From Pseudomonadota bacterium (GTDB taxonomy: Bacteria; Pseudomonadota; Alphaproteobacteria; Sphingomonadales; Sphingomonadaceae): 64,000 nt of DNA. The notes beneath the pieces are model-generated. The model ran no database searches and was not told the origin of the DNA. It worked only from the letters and a program-made list of their open reading frames with translations. The stretch covers positions 62,001 to 126,000 of the forward strand of contig JAEXFD010000002.1 in NCBI GenBank assembly GCA_023400405.1, read 5' to 3'. This document shows, one piece after another, positions 1-8,829 of this stretch; positions within the stretch are counted from its first letter, which is position 1, and each line of letters begins with the position of its first letter. Position numbers and translations under genes: made by a program.

Positions 1-414
1 ATGCTGTTCGACAAGGGCGCGGACGGGCGGCTTTACAATTGCCGGATCATGGTCTCGAGCGGCAGCCAGAAGCGCGATACCAATGCCTGCCAGGCGACGC
101 CGGTCTGCTATGCCAAGACCGCCGACGAAGTGACCGATTGCGTCGATCTGGTCGCGGTGGTGCCCGTCACCGCACCGCCCTCCGCGGCGCCGGGCGCTGG
201 CAAGCCGGTGGTGTTCGACATGCCGCAGCTCGTCAAGCCGGGCGCGCCGCCGTCACCGAACCTCGTCGGACCGACCGACCTCGCCGAAGACAGCCGCGAG
301 ACCGAGCGGCAGCGCGTGAAGAAGATCGCGCCGCCGGTGAACCCCGCCTCGGGCGGTCCCGTCATCCGGGTGACCGCCGGCAACACCGAAGACCAGCGCG
401 AGACGCGGCCGTGA
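1..414 (+). CDS. small Cys-containing protein, 5' end probably outside window
   Basis: The frame is open from the first base of the window, so the visible ATG may be internal. The 137 visible residues contain four Cys in a GRL-x2-C ... C-x5-C ... CVD arrangement, followed by a Pro-rich tail. The same Cys pattern occurs in the small protein at 1207-1512, which does have a signal peptide; aligned to it, about 35 N-terminal residues appear to be missing here. It lies 55 bp upstream of sufC in the same direction, presumably between sufB (outside) and sufC. Function is unknown; an exported protein is inferred only from the paralogue. Confidence 0.6.
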   Translation: MLFDKGADGRLYNCRIMVSSGSQKRDTNACQATPVCYAKTADEVTDCVDLVAVVPVTAPPSAAPGAGKPVVFDMPQLVKPGAPPSPNLVGPTDLAEDSRETERQRVKKIAPPVNPASGGPVIRVTAGNTEDQRETRP

Positions 415-469
415 TCGTCGCGACATCTACCAAAACCGCCGCCGCGCGCGCCGGCCAGGGAAACCGATA

Positions 470-1206
<737 letters not shown>

Positions 1207-1210
<4 letters not shown>

Positions 1211-1512
1211 TCGGCCTGTTCGCCCTGGCGGCGCTGCTGCAGACGGCGCCCGCCGATGTCGACAACGAGATCGTGGTGGTCGGGCGCAAGCTCGCGGCGA
1301 TTTCGGTCACCGTCGCGAAGGACGCGCGGGGGCGGCTGAGCTGCTCGCTCAGCGAGACGAGCGGCAACGGCCGGATCGACGCCCAGCTCTGCCGGACCGC
1401 GACGCAGTGCGTGCGCAAGGGCACGAGCGATGTGAAGGCCTGTGTCGATCGCCGCAAGCCCGCGCTTCTCGAGGATTTCCGGCGCTCGCTGAAGGGCAGT
1501 GGCGGCCGATGA
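1207..1512 (+). CDS. small exported Cys-containing protein inside the suf operon
   Basis: This is a 101-residue product. Its N-terminus, MIGLFALAALLQTAPA, looks like a signal peptide, followed by a DNEIVVVGRKL segment. The body carries GRLSC, then C-x6-C and a final C in KACVD. The same spacing is seen in the partial protein at 1-414, so the two are probably paralogues flanking sufC. The start codon overlaps the sufC stop (ATGA) and its own stop overlaps the sufD start, so it is cotranscribed. A periplasmic location would be odd for a cytosolic Fe-S system, so it may ride in the operon for another reason. I do not recognise the family. Confidence 0.75.
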
Positions 1513-2648
1513 ACGCGCTGCTCCCCCATCCGCGCCAGGAGGAATGGCGTTGGGCCGACATGGCCGCGCTCAAGGCCGCGGCCGAGGCGCCGCGCGTGGC
1601 GACCGGGGTCGATCCCGCCAGCTTGTTCCTCGACCTCGACGGGCCGCGCCTGCTCTTCGTCGATGGCCGGTTCGAGCCCGCGCACAGCCGGCCGGGCCCG
1701 GTGCAGGTCACCCAGCAGACCGCGGCGACCGACCATCCGCTCGGCAGCCTGGCGGAGGGCGAAGGATGGTCGCTGCATCTCGGTGCCGAACATGCCGCGA
1801 CGGCGATCCAGATCGTCCATCTCGGCACCGGCGGCGAAAGCCATGTCCCGGCGCGGCTGATGCTCGGGCCCGATGCGGTCGCCTCGGTGGTCGAGACCTA
1901 TGCCGGCACCGGCTGGGCCAACCGGCTCACCACCTTGTGCCTCGAAAAGGGCGCGCGGCTGATGCGCTCGGTGCGGCTAGTCCAGGAAGCGGGCTTCGTC
2001 TCGCTGCGGGAGGAGGCGGAGATTGCCGAGGCGGCCAGCCTGGTGTCGATCTTCCTCGGCGCGGGCGGCATGGGCAGCCGGATCGACGGTGCGCTGACGC
2101 TGACCGGCAAGGGCGCGTTCGCCGAGATGGGCGGTGCGCTGCTCACCTCGGGAACGCAGCGGCAGGAAGCGGCGGTCGTGGTGCGGCATGAGGCGGTGGA
2201 AGGCACGTCGCGCCAGCTCTGGCGCGCGGTGGCGGCGAACCGTTCGGTGGCGAGCCTGGCGGCGCGGGTCGAAGTGGCACGCGGCGCCCAGCAGACCGAC
2301 GGCGAACAGTCACTGCGCGGGCTATTGCTCCAGCGCGCGGCGACGGTGAATTTGAAGCCCGAGCTCGAAATCTTCGCCGACGACGTGAAGTGCGCGCATG
2401 GCGCGACGGTGGGCGAGCTCGACCGGAATGCGCTGTTCTACCTGCAGAGCCGCGGCCTGGACGAAGCGCGCGCCAAGGCGCTGCTCACCCGCGCCTTCGT
2501 CGCCGACGCGCTGGCGCGGATCGGCGAGGAACCGGTGCGCGCCGCGTTCGAGGCGGATGCCGATGCTTGGCTGGATCGCTCCCTCTCCCAGCGGGAGAGG
2601 GAAGGGGCCCATCGCGCCAGCGATGGGAAGGGTGAGGGCGACGAATGA
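1509..2648 (+). CDS. sufD: SufD, Fe-S scaffold subunit
   Basis: A 379-residue beta-helix protein of the SufB/SufD family that partners SufB and SufC. The ATG at 1509 overlaps the preceding stop; a longer in-frame extension back into sufC is not needed. The C-terminal half shows the family core, with LKPELEIFADDVKCAHGAT followed by NALFYLQSRGL, the region that normally contacts SufB. The residues after about DAWLD (the last 20 or so) are encoded entirely by a palindromic repeat (2581-2640) and look unrelated to the usual SufD end. The stop overlaps the sufS start (ATGA). Confidence 0.95.
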   Translation: MNALLPHPRQEEWRWADMAALKAAAEAPRVATGVDPASLFLDLDGPRLLFVDGRFEPAHSRPGPVQVTQQTAATDHPLGSLAEGEGWSLHLGAEHAATAIQIVHLGTGGESHVPARLMLGPDAVASVVETYAGTGWANRLTTLCLEKGARLMRSVRLVQEAGFVSLREEAEIAEAASLVSIFLGAGGMGSRIDGALTLTGKGAFAEMGGALLTSGTQRQEAAVVVRHEAVEGTSRQLWRAVAANRSVASLAARVEVARGAQQTDGEQSLRGLLLQRAATVNLKPELEIFADDVKCAHGATVGELDRNALFYLQSRGLDEARAKALLTRAFVADALARIGEEPVRAAFEADADAWLDRSLSQREREGAHRASDGKGEGDE

Positions 2649-2707
2649 CGGCCCACCCTCACCCTTCCGCGCCTACGGCGCTCCCTCCCTCTCCCAGTGG
2701 GAGAGGG
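2581..2707. repeat. two facing copies of palindromic repeat family A at the sufD/sufS junction
   Basis: Two related elements lie in inverted orientation. Copy 1 has the stem CCCTCTCCC/GGGAGAGGG (2581-2601), a second stem CCCATCGC/GCGATGGG (2608-2627), then AAGGGTGAGGG. Copy 2 begins CACCCTCACCCTTCC, has a GCGCC/GGCGC stem (2669-2681) and ends in the same CCCTCTCCC/GGGAGAGGG stem (2687-2707). The ATGA that ends sufD and starts sufS sits exactly between them. A third copy is at 23644-23739. They resemble REP/MITE-type non-autonomous repeats; no transposase is nearby. Confidence 0.85.
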
Positions 2708-3904
2708 AATGACGCTCCCCTCGACGTCCTCGCCGATTTCCCGGCGATTCCCTCGGGCTGGGCCTATCTCGACACCGCCGCCACGGCGCAGAAGCCGCAG
2801 CCGGTGATCGATGCGATCACTCGCGGCTACGATACCACCTACGCCACCGTGCATCGCGGCGTGTACCAGCGATCGGCGGACATGACGCTGGCCTATGAAG
2901 CCGCGCGCCGGCGCGTTGCGGGCTTCATCGGCGGCGAGGAGCGCGAGATCGTGTTCGTCCGCGGCGCGACGGAGGGGATCAACCTCGTCGCGCAATGCTG
3001 GGCGGGCACGCAGCTCAAGGCCGGCGATCGCATCCTGCTCTCAACGCTCGAGCATCATTCGAACATCGTGCCCTGGCAGATGGCCGCCGAGCGCGTCGGC
3101 GCTGCGATCGACGTCGTGCCGCTTACCGCAGATCAGCGCATCGATCTCGACGCGATGGCGGCGATGCTCACCCCGCAGCACAAGCTGGTCGCGCTCGCCC
3201 ATGTCTCGAACGTGCTCGGCTCGGTGCTCGACGCCAGGCGCGCGACCGAGCTCGCCCATGCGGTCGGCGCCAGGATTTTGCTCGACGGCTGCCAGGCGGT
3301 GCCGCGCATGGCCGTGGACGTCGCCGCGATCGGCTGCGACTTCTACGTCTTCTCGGGGCACAAGCTCTATGGGCCGACCGGGATCGGCGTGCTCTGGGGC
3401 CGCCATGAGCTGCTCGACGCGATGCCGCCCTATCAGGGTGGCGGCGCGATGATCGATCGAGTGACCTTCGCGAAGACCACCTACGCCCCGCCGCCCGCGC
3501 GGTTCGAGGCGGGGACGCCGCACATCGTCGGCGTGATCGGGCTGCATGCCGCGATCGACTATGTCGAAAGCATCGGGCTCGATCGCATCCACGCGCACGA
3601 GGCGGCGCTGGTGCGCGAGACGCGCGCGGCGCTGTCGCAGCTCAATTCGGTGCGGCTGTTCGGGCCGGAAGACAGTGCGGGCATCGTCAGCTTCGAAGTG
3701 AAGGGGGTGCATCCGCACGATGTCGGCACCATCTTGGACGAAGGACAGGTCGCGATCCGTGCCGGCCATCACTGCGCCCAGCCGCTGATGGACGCGCTCG
3801 GCGTGCCGGCCACCGCGCGGGCGAGCTTCGGCGTCTATAACGGACCAGGCGACATCGCGCGGCTGGTCGAAGGCATTCAACGGGTCACGAGGATCTTCGG
3901 ATGA
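2645..3904 (+). CDS. sufS: SufS, PLP-dependent cysteine desulfurase
   Basis: A 419-residue group II cysteine desulfurase that mobilises sulfur from L-cysteine as a persulfide for Fe-S assembly. The PLP-binding lysine is K240 in FSGHKLYGPTG; the catalytic cysteine is C377 in RAGHHCAQPLM. The protein proper begins around LADFPAIPSGWAYLDTAAT. The roughly 20 residues before it (MTAHPHPSAPTALPPSPSG and on) are read through the palindromic repeat and are probably a passenger extension. The next downstream ATG (2709) is out of frame, so the ATG overlapping the sufD stop is the best start. The stop overlaps the next gene by ATGA. Confidence 0.96.
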   Translation: MTAHPHPSAPTALPPSPSGRGNDAPLDVLADFPAIPSGWAYLDTAATAQKPQPVIDAITRGYDTTYATVHRGVYQRSADMTLAYEAARRRVAGFIGGEEREIVFVRGATEGINLVAQCWAGTQLKAGDRILLSTLEHHSNIVPWQMAAERVGAAIDVVPLTADQRIDLDAMAAMLTPQHKLVALAHVSNVLGSVLDARRATELAHAVGARILLDGCQAVPRMAVDVAAIGCDFYVFSGHKLYGPTGIGVLWGRHELLDAMPPYQGGGAMIDRVTFAKTTYAPPPARFEAGTPHIVGVIGLHAAIDYVESIGLDRIHAHEAALVRETRAALSQLNSVRLFGPEDSAGIVSFEVKGVHPHDVGTILDEGQVAIRAGHHCAQPLMDALGVPATARASFGVYNGPGDIARLVEGIQRVTRIFG

Positions 3905-4377
3905 ACGAAGAGCGGAAAATCGAAGTCGAGCAGGTCGAGACGGTTGCCGCGCCGCCCAAGGCGCGTGTTGACGATGTGGTGGAAGCGCCACGCGAGACGA
4001 TGGAGCGCAAGCGCGACTATCTCGCCGGCTTCCTCGCGCAGAAGCCGGAGCCGCTTTCGGGCGGCGAGCCAGGGGGGCCGCTCTACGAAGCGGTGATCGA
4101 CGCGCTCAAGGAAATCTACGATCCCGAGATTCCGGTGAACATCTACGATCTCGGCCTGATCTATGGCGTCGATATCACCGAGGACGGCCATGCCGCGGTA
4201 ACGATGACGCTCACCACGCCACATTGCCCGGTGGCCGAATCGATGCCCGGCGAAGTCGAGCTGCGCGTCGGATCGGTGCCGGGGATCGGCCATGCCGAAG
4301 TCCATCTCGTCTGGGATCCGCCCTGGGATCCGCAGAAGATGAGCGACGAGGCGAAGCTCGAACTGGGGATGTTGTGA
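3901..4377 (+). CDS. sufT: SUF-associated MIP18/DUF59 protein (SufT type)
   Basis: A 158-residue protein of the MIP18 (DUF59) family, which takes part in Fe-S cluster maturation or targeting. The conserved core starts about residue 60: YDPEIPVNIYDLGLIYG, then TTPHCPVAESMP with the invariant Cys, and ends VWDPPWDPQKMSDEAK. The first 55 residues are a charged, probably flexible extension. The ATGA overlap with sufS and TGATG overlap with sufA place it inside the suf operon, the usual site for this family in alphaproteobacteria. The symbol follows common usage; its exact step is not shown by the sequence. Confidence 0.92.
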   Translation: MNEERKIEVEQVETVAAPPKARVDDVVEAPRETMERKRDYLAGFLAQKPEPLSGGEPGGPLYEAVIDALKEIYDPEIPVNIYDLGLIYGVDITEDGHAAVTMTLTTPHCPVAESMPGEVELRVGSVPGIGHAEVHLVWDPPWDPQKMSDEAKLELGML

Positions 4378-4733
4378 TGCAGGAAGCCACCGCCCGCCAG
4401 CGCCCCGCCGCGCTCAAGCTGACGCCGTCCGCCGAGCAGCGCATCGCCGATCTGATGGCGAAGGCGCCCCCAGGCACCGTCGGCGTCAAGCTCTCGACGC
4501 CGCGCCGCGGCTGTTCGGGCCTCGCCTATTCGGTTGATTACGTCACCGAGGCCAAGCCGTTCGACGAACGGATCGAGACGCCCGGCGGCACCTTCTTCGT
4601 CGATGGCGGATCGATCCTCTATCTGATCGGTTCGACGATGGACTGGCAGGAAGACGATTTCACTGCCGGCTTCGTGTTCGAAAATCCCAACGCCAAGGGA
4701 AGCTGCGGCTGCGGCGAGAGCTTCACGGTCTGA
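4377..4733 (+). CDS. sufA: SufA, A-type Fe-S carrier
   Basis: A 118-residue HesB/IscA-family protein that accepts clusters from SufBCD and passes them to apo-proteins. The three conserved cysteines are present, one in RRGCSGLAY and two in the C-terminal GSCGCGESF. The chosen ATG overlaps the preceding stop (TGATG); a longer in-frame ORF reading back into the previous gene has no family similarity. It is the last gene of the suf operon. A palindromic repeat pair starts a few bases after the stop and may act as a transcript end. Confidence 0.95.
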   Translation: MQEATARQRPAALKLTPSAEQRIADLMAKAPPGTVGVKLSTPRRGCSGLAYSVDYVTEAKPFDERIETPGGTFFVDGGSILYLIGSTMDWQEDDFTAGFVFENPNAKGSCGCGESFTV

Positions 4734-4737
4734 TACC

Positions 4738-4830
4738 CCCGTTCGTGCTGAGCTTGCCGAAGCACCGTTCTTTTCTTCGGCGGTGGGGAAGGTAGAAGGA
4801 CTGCCCTTCGACAAGCTCAGGGCGAACGGG
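4738..4830. repeat. inverted pair of repeat family B (copy 1)
   Basis: The left arm (4738-4771) reads CCCGTTCGTGCTGAGCTTG and on. The right arm (4799-4830) is its approximate reverse complement, CTTCGACAAGCTCAGGGCG, ending in AACGGG. The pair lies between sufA and the aldo/keto reductase gene. Further pairs with the same core (CGTTCGCCNTGAGCNTGTCG) occur at 28939-29030 and 30682-30760. No coding content is visible. Confidence 0.85.
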
Positions 4831-4858
4831 AGTTCGTTCGCTTTACAGGAGCCTCCCC

Positions 4859-5920
4859 ATGGCCTTCCCCCACCCCTACGTCGCCGATCCCGCCCGCTAT
4901 GACGGCCGCATGCCCTATCGCCGCACCGGGCGCTCGGGGCTCGACCTGCCGGCGATCAGCCTGGGGCTCTGGCAGAATTTCGGCGGCGCCGATGTGTTCG
5001 AGACCGGCCGGGCGATGCTGCGCCGCGCCTTCGATCGCGGTGTCACCCATTTCGATCTCGCGAACAATTACGGCCCGCCCTATGGCTCGGCGGAGGAGAA
5101 TTTCGGCCGGGTGATGGCAAGCGACTTCGCCGGCCATCGCGACGAGCTGATCGTCTCGACCAAGGCGGGCTGGGACATGTGGCCCGGGCCCTATGGCGAT
5201 ATCGGCGGCAGCCGGAAGTACCTGATCGCCTCGTGCGACCAGAGCCTCAAGCGGATGGGGCTCGATTATGTCGATATCTTCTATTCGCACCGCGTCGATC
5301 CCAAGACCCCGCTCGAAGAGACGATGGGCGCGCTCGCGCATCTCCATGCACAGGGCAAGGCGCTCTATGTCGGCATCTCCAGCTATTCGCCCGAGTTGAC
5401 TCGCCAGGCCGCGGCGATCCTCGCCGAATACAAGGTGCCGCTGCTGATCCACCAGCCGAGCTATTCGATGCTCAATCGCTGGATCGAGGAGGAACTGCTC
5501 GACACGCTCGATACGCTCGGCACCGGCTGCATCGCCTTCTCGCCGCTGGCGCAGGGCATGCTGAGCAACAAGTATCTGAACGGCGTGCCCGAGGACGCCC
5601 GCGCGGCGCGTGACGGCTCGCTGGGGCAGGACCTGCTCTCGGCCGAGAATATCGAGCGCATCCGTGCGCTGAACGCGATCGCCGAGCGTCGTGGCCAGAG
5701 CCTCGCCCAGATGGCGATCGCCTGGGTGCTGCGCGATCCTCGCGTCACCTCGGCGCTGATCGGCGCACGGACCGTGCAACAGCTCGACGATTCGCTCGAT
5801 GCGGTGAACAACCTCGATTTCTCGGCCGAGGAGCTCGCCGAAATCGATCGTTATGCAACCGAAGGCGAACTCGATCTTTGGAAGGAATCGTCCACCGTCG
5901 AGGAATTGCCGCAGCGATGA
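4859..5920 (+). CDS. aldo/keto reductase, YghZ/Gpr-like
   Basis: A 353-residue NAD(P)H-dependent aldo/keto reductase. The opening MPYRRTGRSGLDLPAISLGLW, the DLANNYGPPYGSAEENFG segment (catalytic Asp/Tyr), STKAGWDMWPGPYG (catalytic Lys) and FYSHRVD (His) match the family. The GPPYGSAEENFG/WPGPYGDIGGSRKY form points to the YghZ group, which reduces L-glyceraldehyde 3-phosphate and methylglyoxal; that substrate is inferred. The start follows ACAGGAG. Its stop overlaps the next gene's start (ATGA), so the two are cotranscribed. Confidence 0.93.
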   Translation: MAFPHPYVADPARYDGRMPYRRTGRSGLDLPAISLGLWQNFGGADVFETGRAMLRRAFDRGVTHFDLANNYGPPYGSAEENFGRVMASDFAGHRDELIVSTKAGWDMWPGPYGDIGGSRKYLIASCDQSLKRMGLDYVDIFYSHRVDPKTPLEETMGALAHLHAQGKALYVGISSYSPELTRQAAAILAEYKVPLLIHQPSYSMLNRWIEEELLDTLDTLGTGCIAFSPLAQGMLSNKYLNGVPEDARAARDGSLGQDLLSAENIERIRALNAIAERRGQSLAQMAIAWVLRDPRVTSALIGARTVQQLDDSLDAVNNLDFSAEELAEIDRYATEGELDLWKESSTVEELPQR

Positions 5921-6384
5921 GCGTCGCCTTCCGTCGCGAGAGCGACGAGGAACATAAAGAACCTAAGTTCGAGATTCCGCTGCCGCCAGGACCGAACCTG
6001 GTGACGGCGCGCGGGCTCGCGCAGATCGAGGCGAAGCTGGCCGAGCTCGAGGCCGCGGTCGCGGCCGAGGCGGAGGAAGAGCCGCGCGAGGCGCTGCGCC
6101 GCGAGCTGCGCTATTGGAACACGCGCCACAGCACTGCCCAGCTCGCGCCGCCGCCGGAGGAGGGCGTGGTCGGCTTCGGCTCGCGCGTCGAAGTCCGACT
6201 GAACGGCAAAAAGCGGGTGATCGACCTGGTCGGCCATGACGAGGCCGATCCCGCCGCGGACCGGCTGTCCGTCCAGGCGCCGCTCGCCCAGGCCCTGATC
6301 GGCGCGGAGGAAGGCGAGCGCGTCGACTTCGGCGGGCGTGCCGGGGCGATCGAGATTCTCGGGGTCGAGACGATCCCGTCATAG
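5917..6384 (+). CDS. GreA/GreB-family elongation factor-like protein
   Basis: A 155-residue protein with the Gre layout. An N-terminal region of about 75 residues contains VTARGLAQIEAKLAELEAAV, followed by an acidic/Arg-rich stretch and a C-terminal FKBP-like domain (GFGSRVEVRLNGKKRVIDLVGHDEADPAADRLSV). The family reactivates backtracked RNA polymerase by stimulating transcript cleavage. The N-terminus (RRESDEEHKEPKFEIPLPPG) is a family-atypical extension. It is probably an accessory Gre homologue rather than the main GreA. The start overlaps the reductase stop by ATGA; an in-frame codon 13 triplets upstream is less likely. Confidence 0.85.
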   Translation: MSVAFRRESDEEHKEPKFEIPLPPGPNLVTARGLAQIEAKLAELEAAVAAEAEEEPREALRRELRYWNTRHSTAQLAPPPEEGVVGFGSRVEVRLNGKKRVIDLVGHDEADPAADRLSVQAPLAQALIGAEEGERVDFGGRAGAIEILGVETIPS

Positions 6385-6432
6385 CCGCGGCAGGCTATCG
6401 CCGGATCGCCGCGCCGCGCTTATGGTCGCGGC

Positions 6433-7197
6433 ATGACAGAGCGATCGCCTTCGGTGTCGAGCCTCGACTATCGGACTTACCCCGCGCACAGCCGCATCGC
6501 GCCGCATCGCCACGCGCGGCCCAGCCTGACGATCGTTCTCGGCGGCGACTATGAGGAAAGCATCGGCGGGCGCGCCGGCATGCAGCAAGCGGGCAGCGCG
6601 CTGATCTGCCCGGAAGAGTTGTCGCACGAACAGCATTTTGGCGTGCGCGGCGCCCGCAAGGTGATCGTCCATCCGGCTGGCGGCCTTCTCGACTATCTGA
6701 ACTCTACGATGGCGCTGCGCACTGCGCCGGCGGCTCGATCCGCGGCGATCCGGGCGCTTGCCGCGCGCATCGATGCCGAACGCCGGACCGACGATGGCTT
6801 TTCCCGCGGCGCGATCGAGGGGTTGGTGTGGCAGGTCTCGGCGGAGATGGGGCGAGGCCTGGCGGGCGCGTGCGTTCCCACCTCCACGATCGTTCGGCGC
6901 GCCTGCGCGCTGATCGACGGGGCCGAAGGCGAGACTCTGTCGATCGCGCAGCTTTGCCACGACCTCGATTGCCATCCCGCGACACTCACCCGGGCCTTCC
7001 GGCGCGAACAGGGCTGCACCCCGGCCGACTATCAGCGGCGCATGCGGGTCGAGAAGGCCGCGCGGCTGCTGCGCACCACGCGGATGCCGATCGCGGAGAT
7101 CGCGGCGAACTGCGGGTTCTGCGATCAGGCGCATCTCGCGCGATCCTTCCGTGCCGCGCTGGCCTGCGCGCCCTCCGAATATCGCCGTCGCGCTTAG
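6433..7197 (+). CDS. AraC-family transcriptional regulator
   Basis: A 254-residue protein with a cupin-like N-terminal sensing domain (SRIAPHRHARPSLTIVLGGDYEE) and a C-terminal double helix-turn-helix of about 100 residues. In the latter, LSIAQLCHDLDCHPATLTRAF is the first HTH and MPIAEIAANCGFCDQAHLARSF the second, followed by the family ending. It lies 112 bp upstream of the S41 peptidase gene on the same strand and may control it and the acylase gene; this is inference from position. The ligand is unknown. Confidence 0.92.
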   Translation: MTERSPSVSSLDYRTYPAHSRIAPHRHARPSLTIVLGGDYEESIGGRAGMQQAGSALICPEELSHEQHFGVRGARKVIVHPAGGLLDYLNSTMALRTAPAARSAAIRALAARIDAERRTDDGFSRGAIEGLVWQVSAEMGRGLAGACVPTSTIVRRACALIDGAEGETLSIAQLCHDLDCHPATLTRAFRREQGCTPADYQRRMRVEKAARLLRTTRMPIAEIAANCGFCDQAHLARSFRAALACAPSEYRRRA

Positions 7198-7308
7198 GAC
7201 TGCCGCAGGGCGATCGGCGATTGCATCCCGATTGCGCGTCGCGTCCAATCCCGGCCGCACCGGCGCAGCTAAGGGAAGGTGCATGTCCCGTTCCGGATGG
7301 AGGAAATG

Positions 7309-8775
7309 ATGCGCCTGGCCTTGTCGATCGCCCTCAGTCTGCTCGTTGCCGACGGCGCGTCGGCCCAGGCCTTCGACCGGGAGGCTTGGCGACAGGATTA
7401 TGCCCAGCTCAAGGAAGAGCTGGTCGCGCGCTACGCCAATCTCGCCTGGAAGGCCTCGCCGAGCGGAGGCGTCGATCTTCCGGCGCTCGATCGCAAGACG
7501 AATGCGGCGCTCGCCGCCGCCGGCGACGATGGCGCTGCGACGGATGCCATTCGCGCCTTCATCCTCGGCTTCCATGACGGGCATCTGTCGGAGATTTCTC
7601 ATCTCGCGCCCGCGACAGCCCCGTCTGCCGAGCCCGAGCGCGCGACGCTCGATCCGCAGGCGCCCGTCGCCGGCTGCGCGGCGCTTGGCTATGCGTCCAC
7701 GGGCGCGGTGGCGTTTTCGCTGCCGTTCGAAGGGTTGCCCGGCTTCCGATTGGTCTCGGACGGGCTGGCGTCGACCTTCCGGGCCGGCCTGGTCGATCGG
7801 TCGGGTGTGAGGATCGGCGTGATTCGCATCCAGAATTTCACTGCGCGCGCCTTTCCCGCCGCCTGCCTCCACGCCTGGGCGGATCTTCGACGGGCAGGCC
7901 GGGCGATCACGCGGCAGGAGGTGCGGGACGCGACGCGGCTGCGCTGGTTCCAGGACATGGCCGAGGCCGTCCAACTGCTGCACGCGGCCGGCGCAACCGC
8001 GCTCCTGCTCGACATCGGCAACGATAGCGGCGGCGACGACAGCGGCGATTGGGCGGCGCGACTGTTCACCGATCGTCCGGTGCAGTCCGCCCGGCTGATG
8101 ATGGCCGATGCACCGGAGTCGTCCGGCTATTTCGACGAGCAGATCGAGGGGATCGACGCGCTGCCCGCCGCCCCGCGCACGGCCGCGGCAAAGGCTGCGC
8201 TCGCCGAGGCTCGAGTGTTCTTCGCGCGGCAGAAGGCGGCACTGGGCACGCGGCACTGCGACTTGTCCTGGGCCTGGAGCACACAGCGCGCCTGGTCGCC
8301 GACCAGCTGCGACCGCCTGCTCGCGGCCGGCTATGCGGGCGGCTATGCGGCGGGATTGCCGCGCGGCGCGATGGGCGATCGTGAGGCCGCCATGGCCCTC
8401 GCCTCTTCCGCGGAGGTCGAGCCCTTTTATGGCAGCTGGACGGGGCCGACCTATGTCCTCGCCGATCGCCGCTCCTACTCGTCGGCGGAGATGTTCGCGG
8501 CGCTGATGCAGGACAATCGCATTGCCAAGATCGTCGGCGCGCGGACGGGCGGGGACGGTTGCGGCTTCATGACCGATGGCGAGCCGATCGTGCTGCGCCA
8601 CTCGCGGCTTCGCTTCCGCGTCCCGAACTGCATGCGGCTTCGAGCGGACGGCAGCAACGAGGAAGCCGGAATCGCACCGGACATCGCCGTGGTACCGACC
8701 GAAGGGGAGAGCGACCGCGCGCGCGGCGAGCGGGCATTGAACCTCGTCGCGCGGGACCTTGCCGCTCGCCATTGA
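7309..8775 (+). CDS. secreted S41-family (C-terminal processing type) serine peptidase
   Basis: A 488-residue protein with signal peptide MRLALSIALSLLVADGASA. Of the closely spaced ATGs at 7279, 7306 and 7309, the last has the best spacing (5 nt) to GGAGG at 7299-7303. The C-terminal part holds the S41 tail-specific protease core: VLADRRSYSSAEMFAALMQD, with S391 as likely nucleophile, then GARTGGDGCGFMTDG and the closing NEEAGIAPDIAV. The N-terminal half is family-typical helical sequence without a recognisable PDZ domain. Likely periplasmic or extracellular, acting on an unknown protein or peptide. It precedes the acylase gene by 54 bp. Confidence 0.88.
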   Translation: MRLALSIALSLLVADGASAQAFDREAWRQDYAQLKEELVARYANLAWKASPSGGVDLPALDRKTNAALAAAGDDGAATDAIRAFILGFHDGHLSEISHLAPATAPSAEPERATLDPQAPVAGCAALGYASTGAVAFSLPFEGLPGFRLVSDGLASTFRAGLVDRSGVRIGVIRIQNFTARAFPAACLHAWADLRRAGRAITRQEVRDATRLRWFQDMAEAVQLLHAAGATALLLDIGNDSGGDDSGDWAARLFTDRPVQSARLMMADAPESSGYFDEQIEGIDALPAAPRTAAAKAALAEARVFFARQKAALGTRHCDLSWAWSTQRAWSPTSCDRLLAAGYAGGYAAGLPRGAMGDREAAMALASSAEVEPFYGSWTGPTYVLADRRSYSSAEMFAALMQDNRIAKIVGARTGGDGCGFMTDGEPIVLRHSRLRFRVPNCMRLRADGSNEEAGIAPDIAVVPTEGESDRARGERALNLVARDLAARH

Positions 8776-8829
8776 AGCGGCGGCGCGATGCCGCTCCCTG
8801 TACCGCGAAAACGCGCTTATGCTGGCCGG

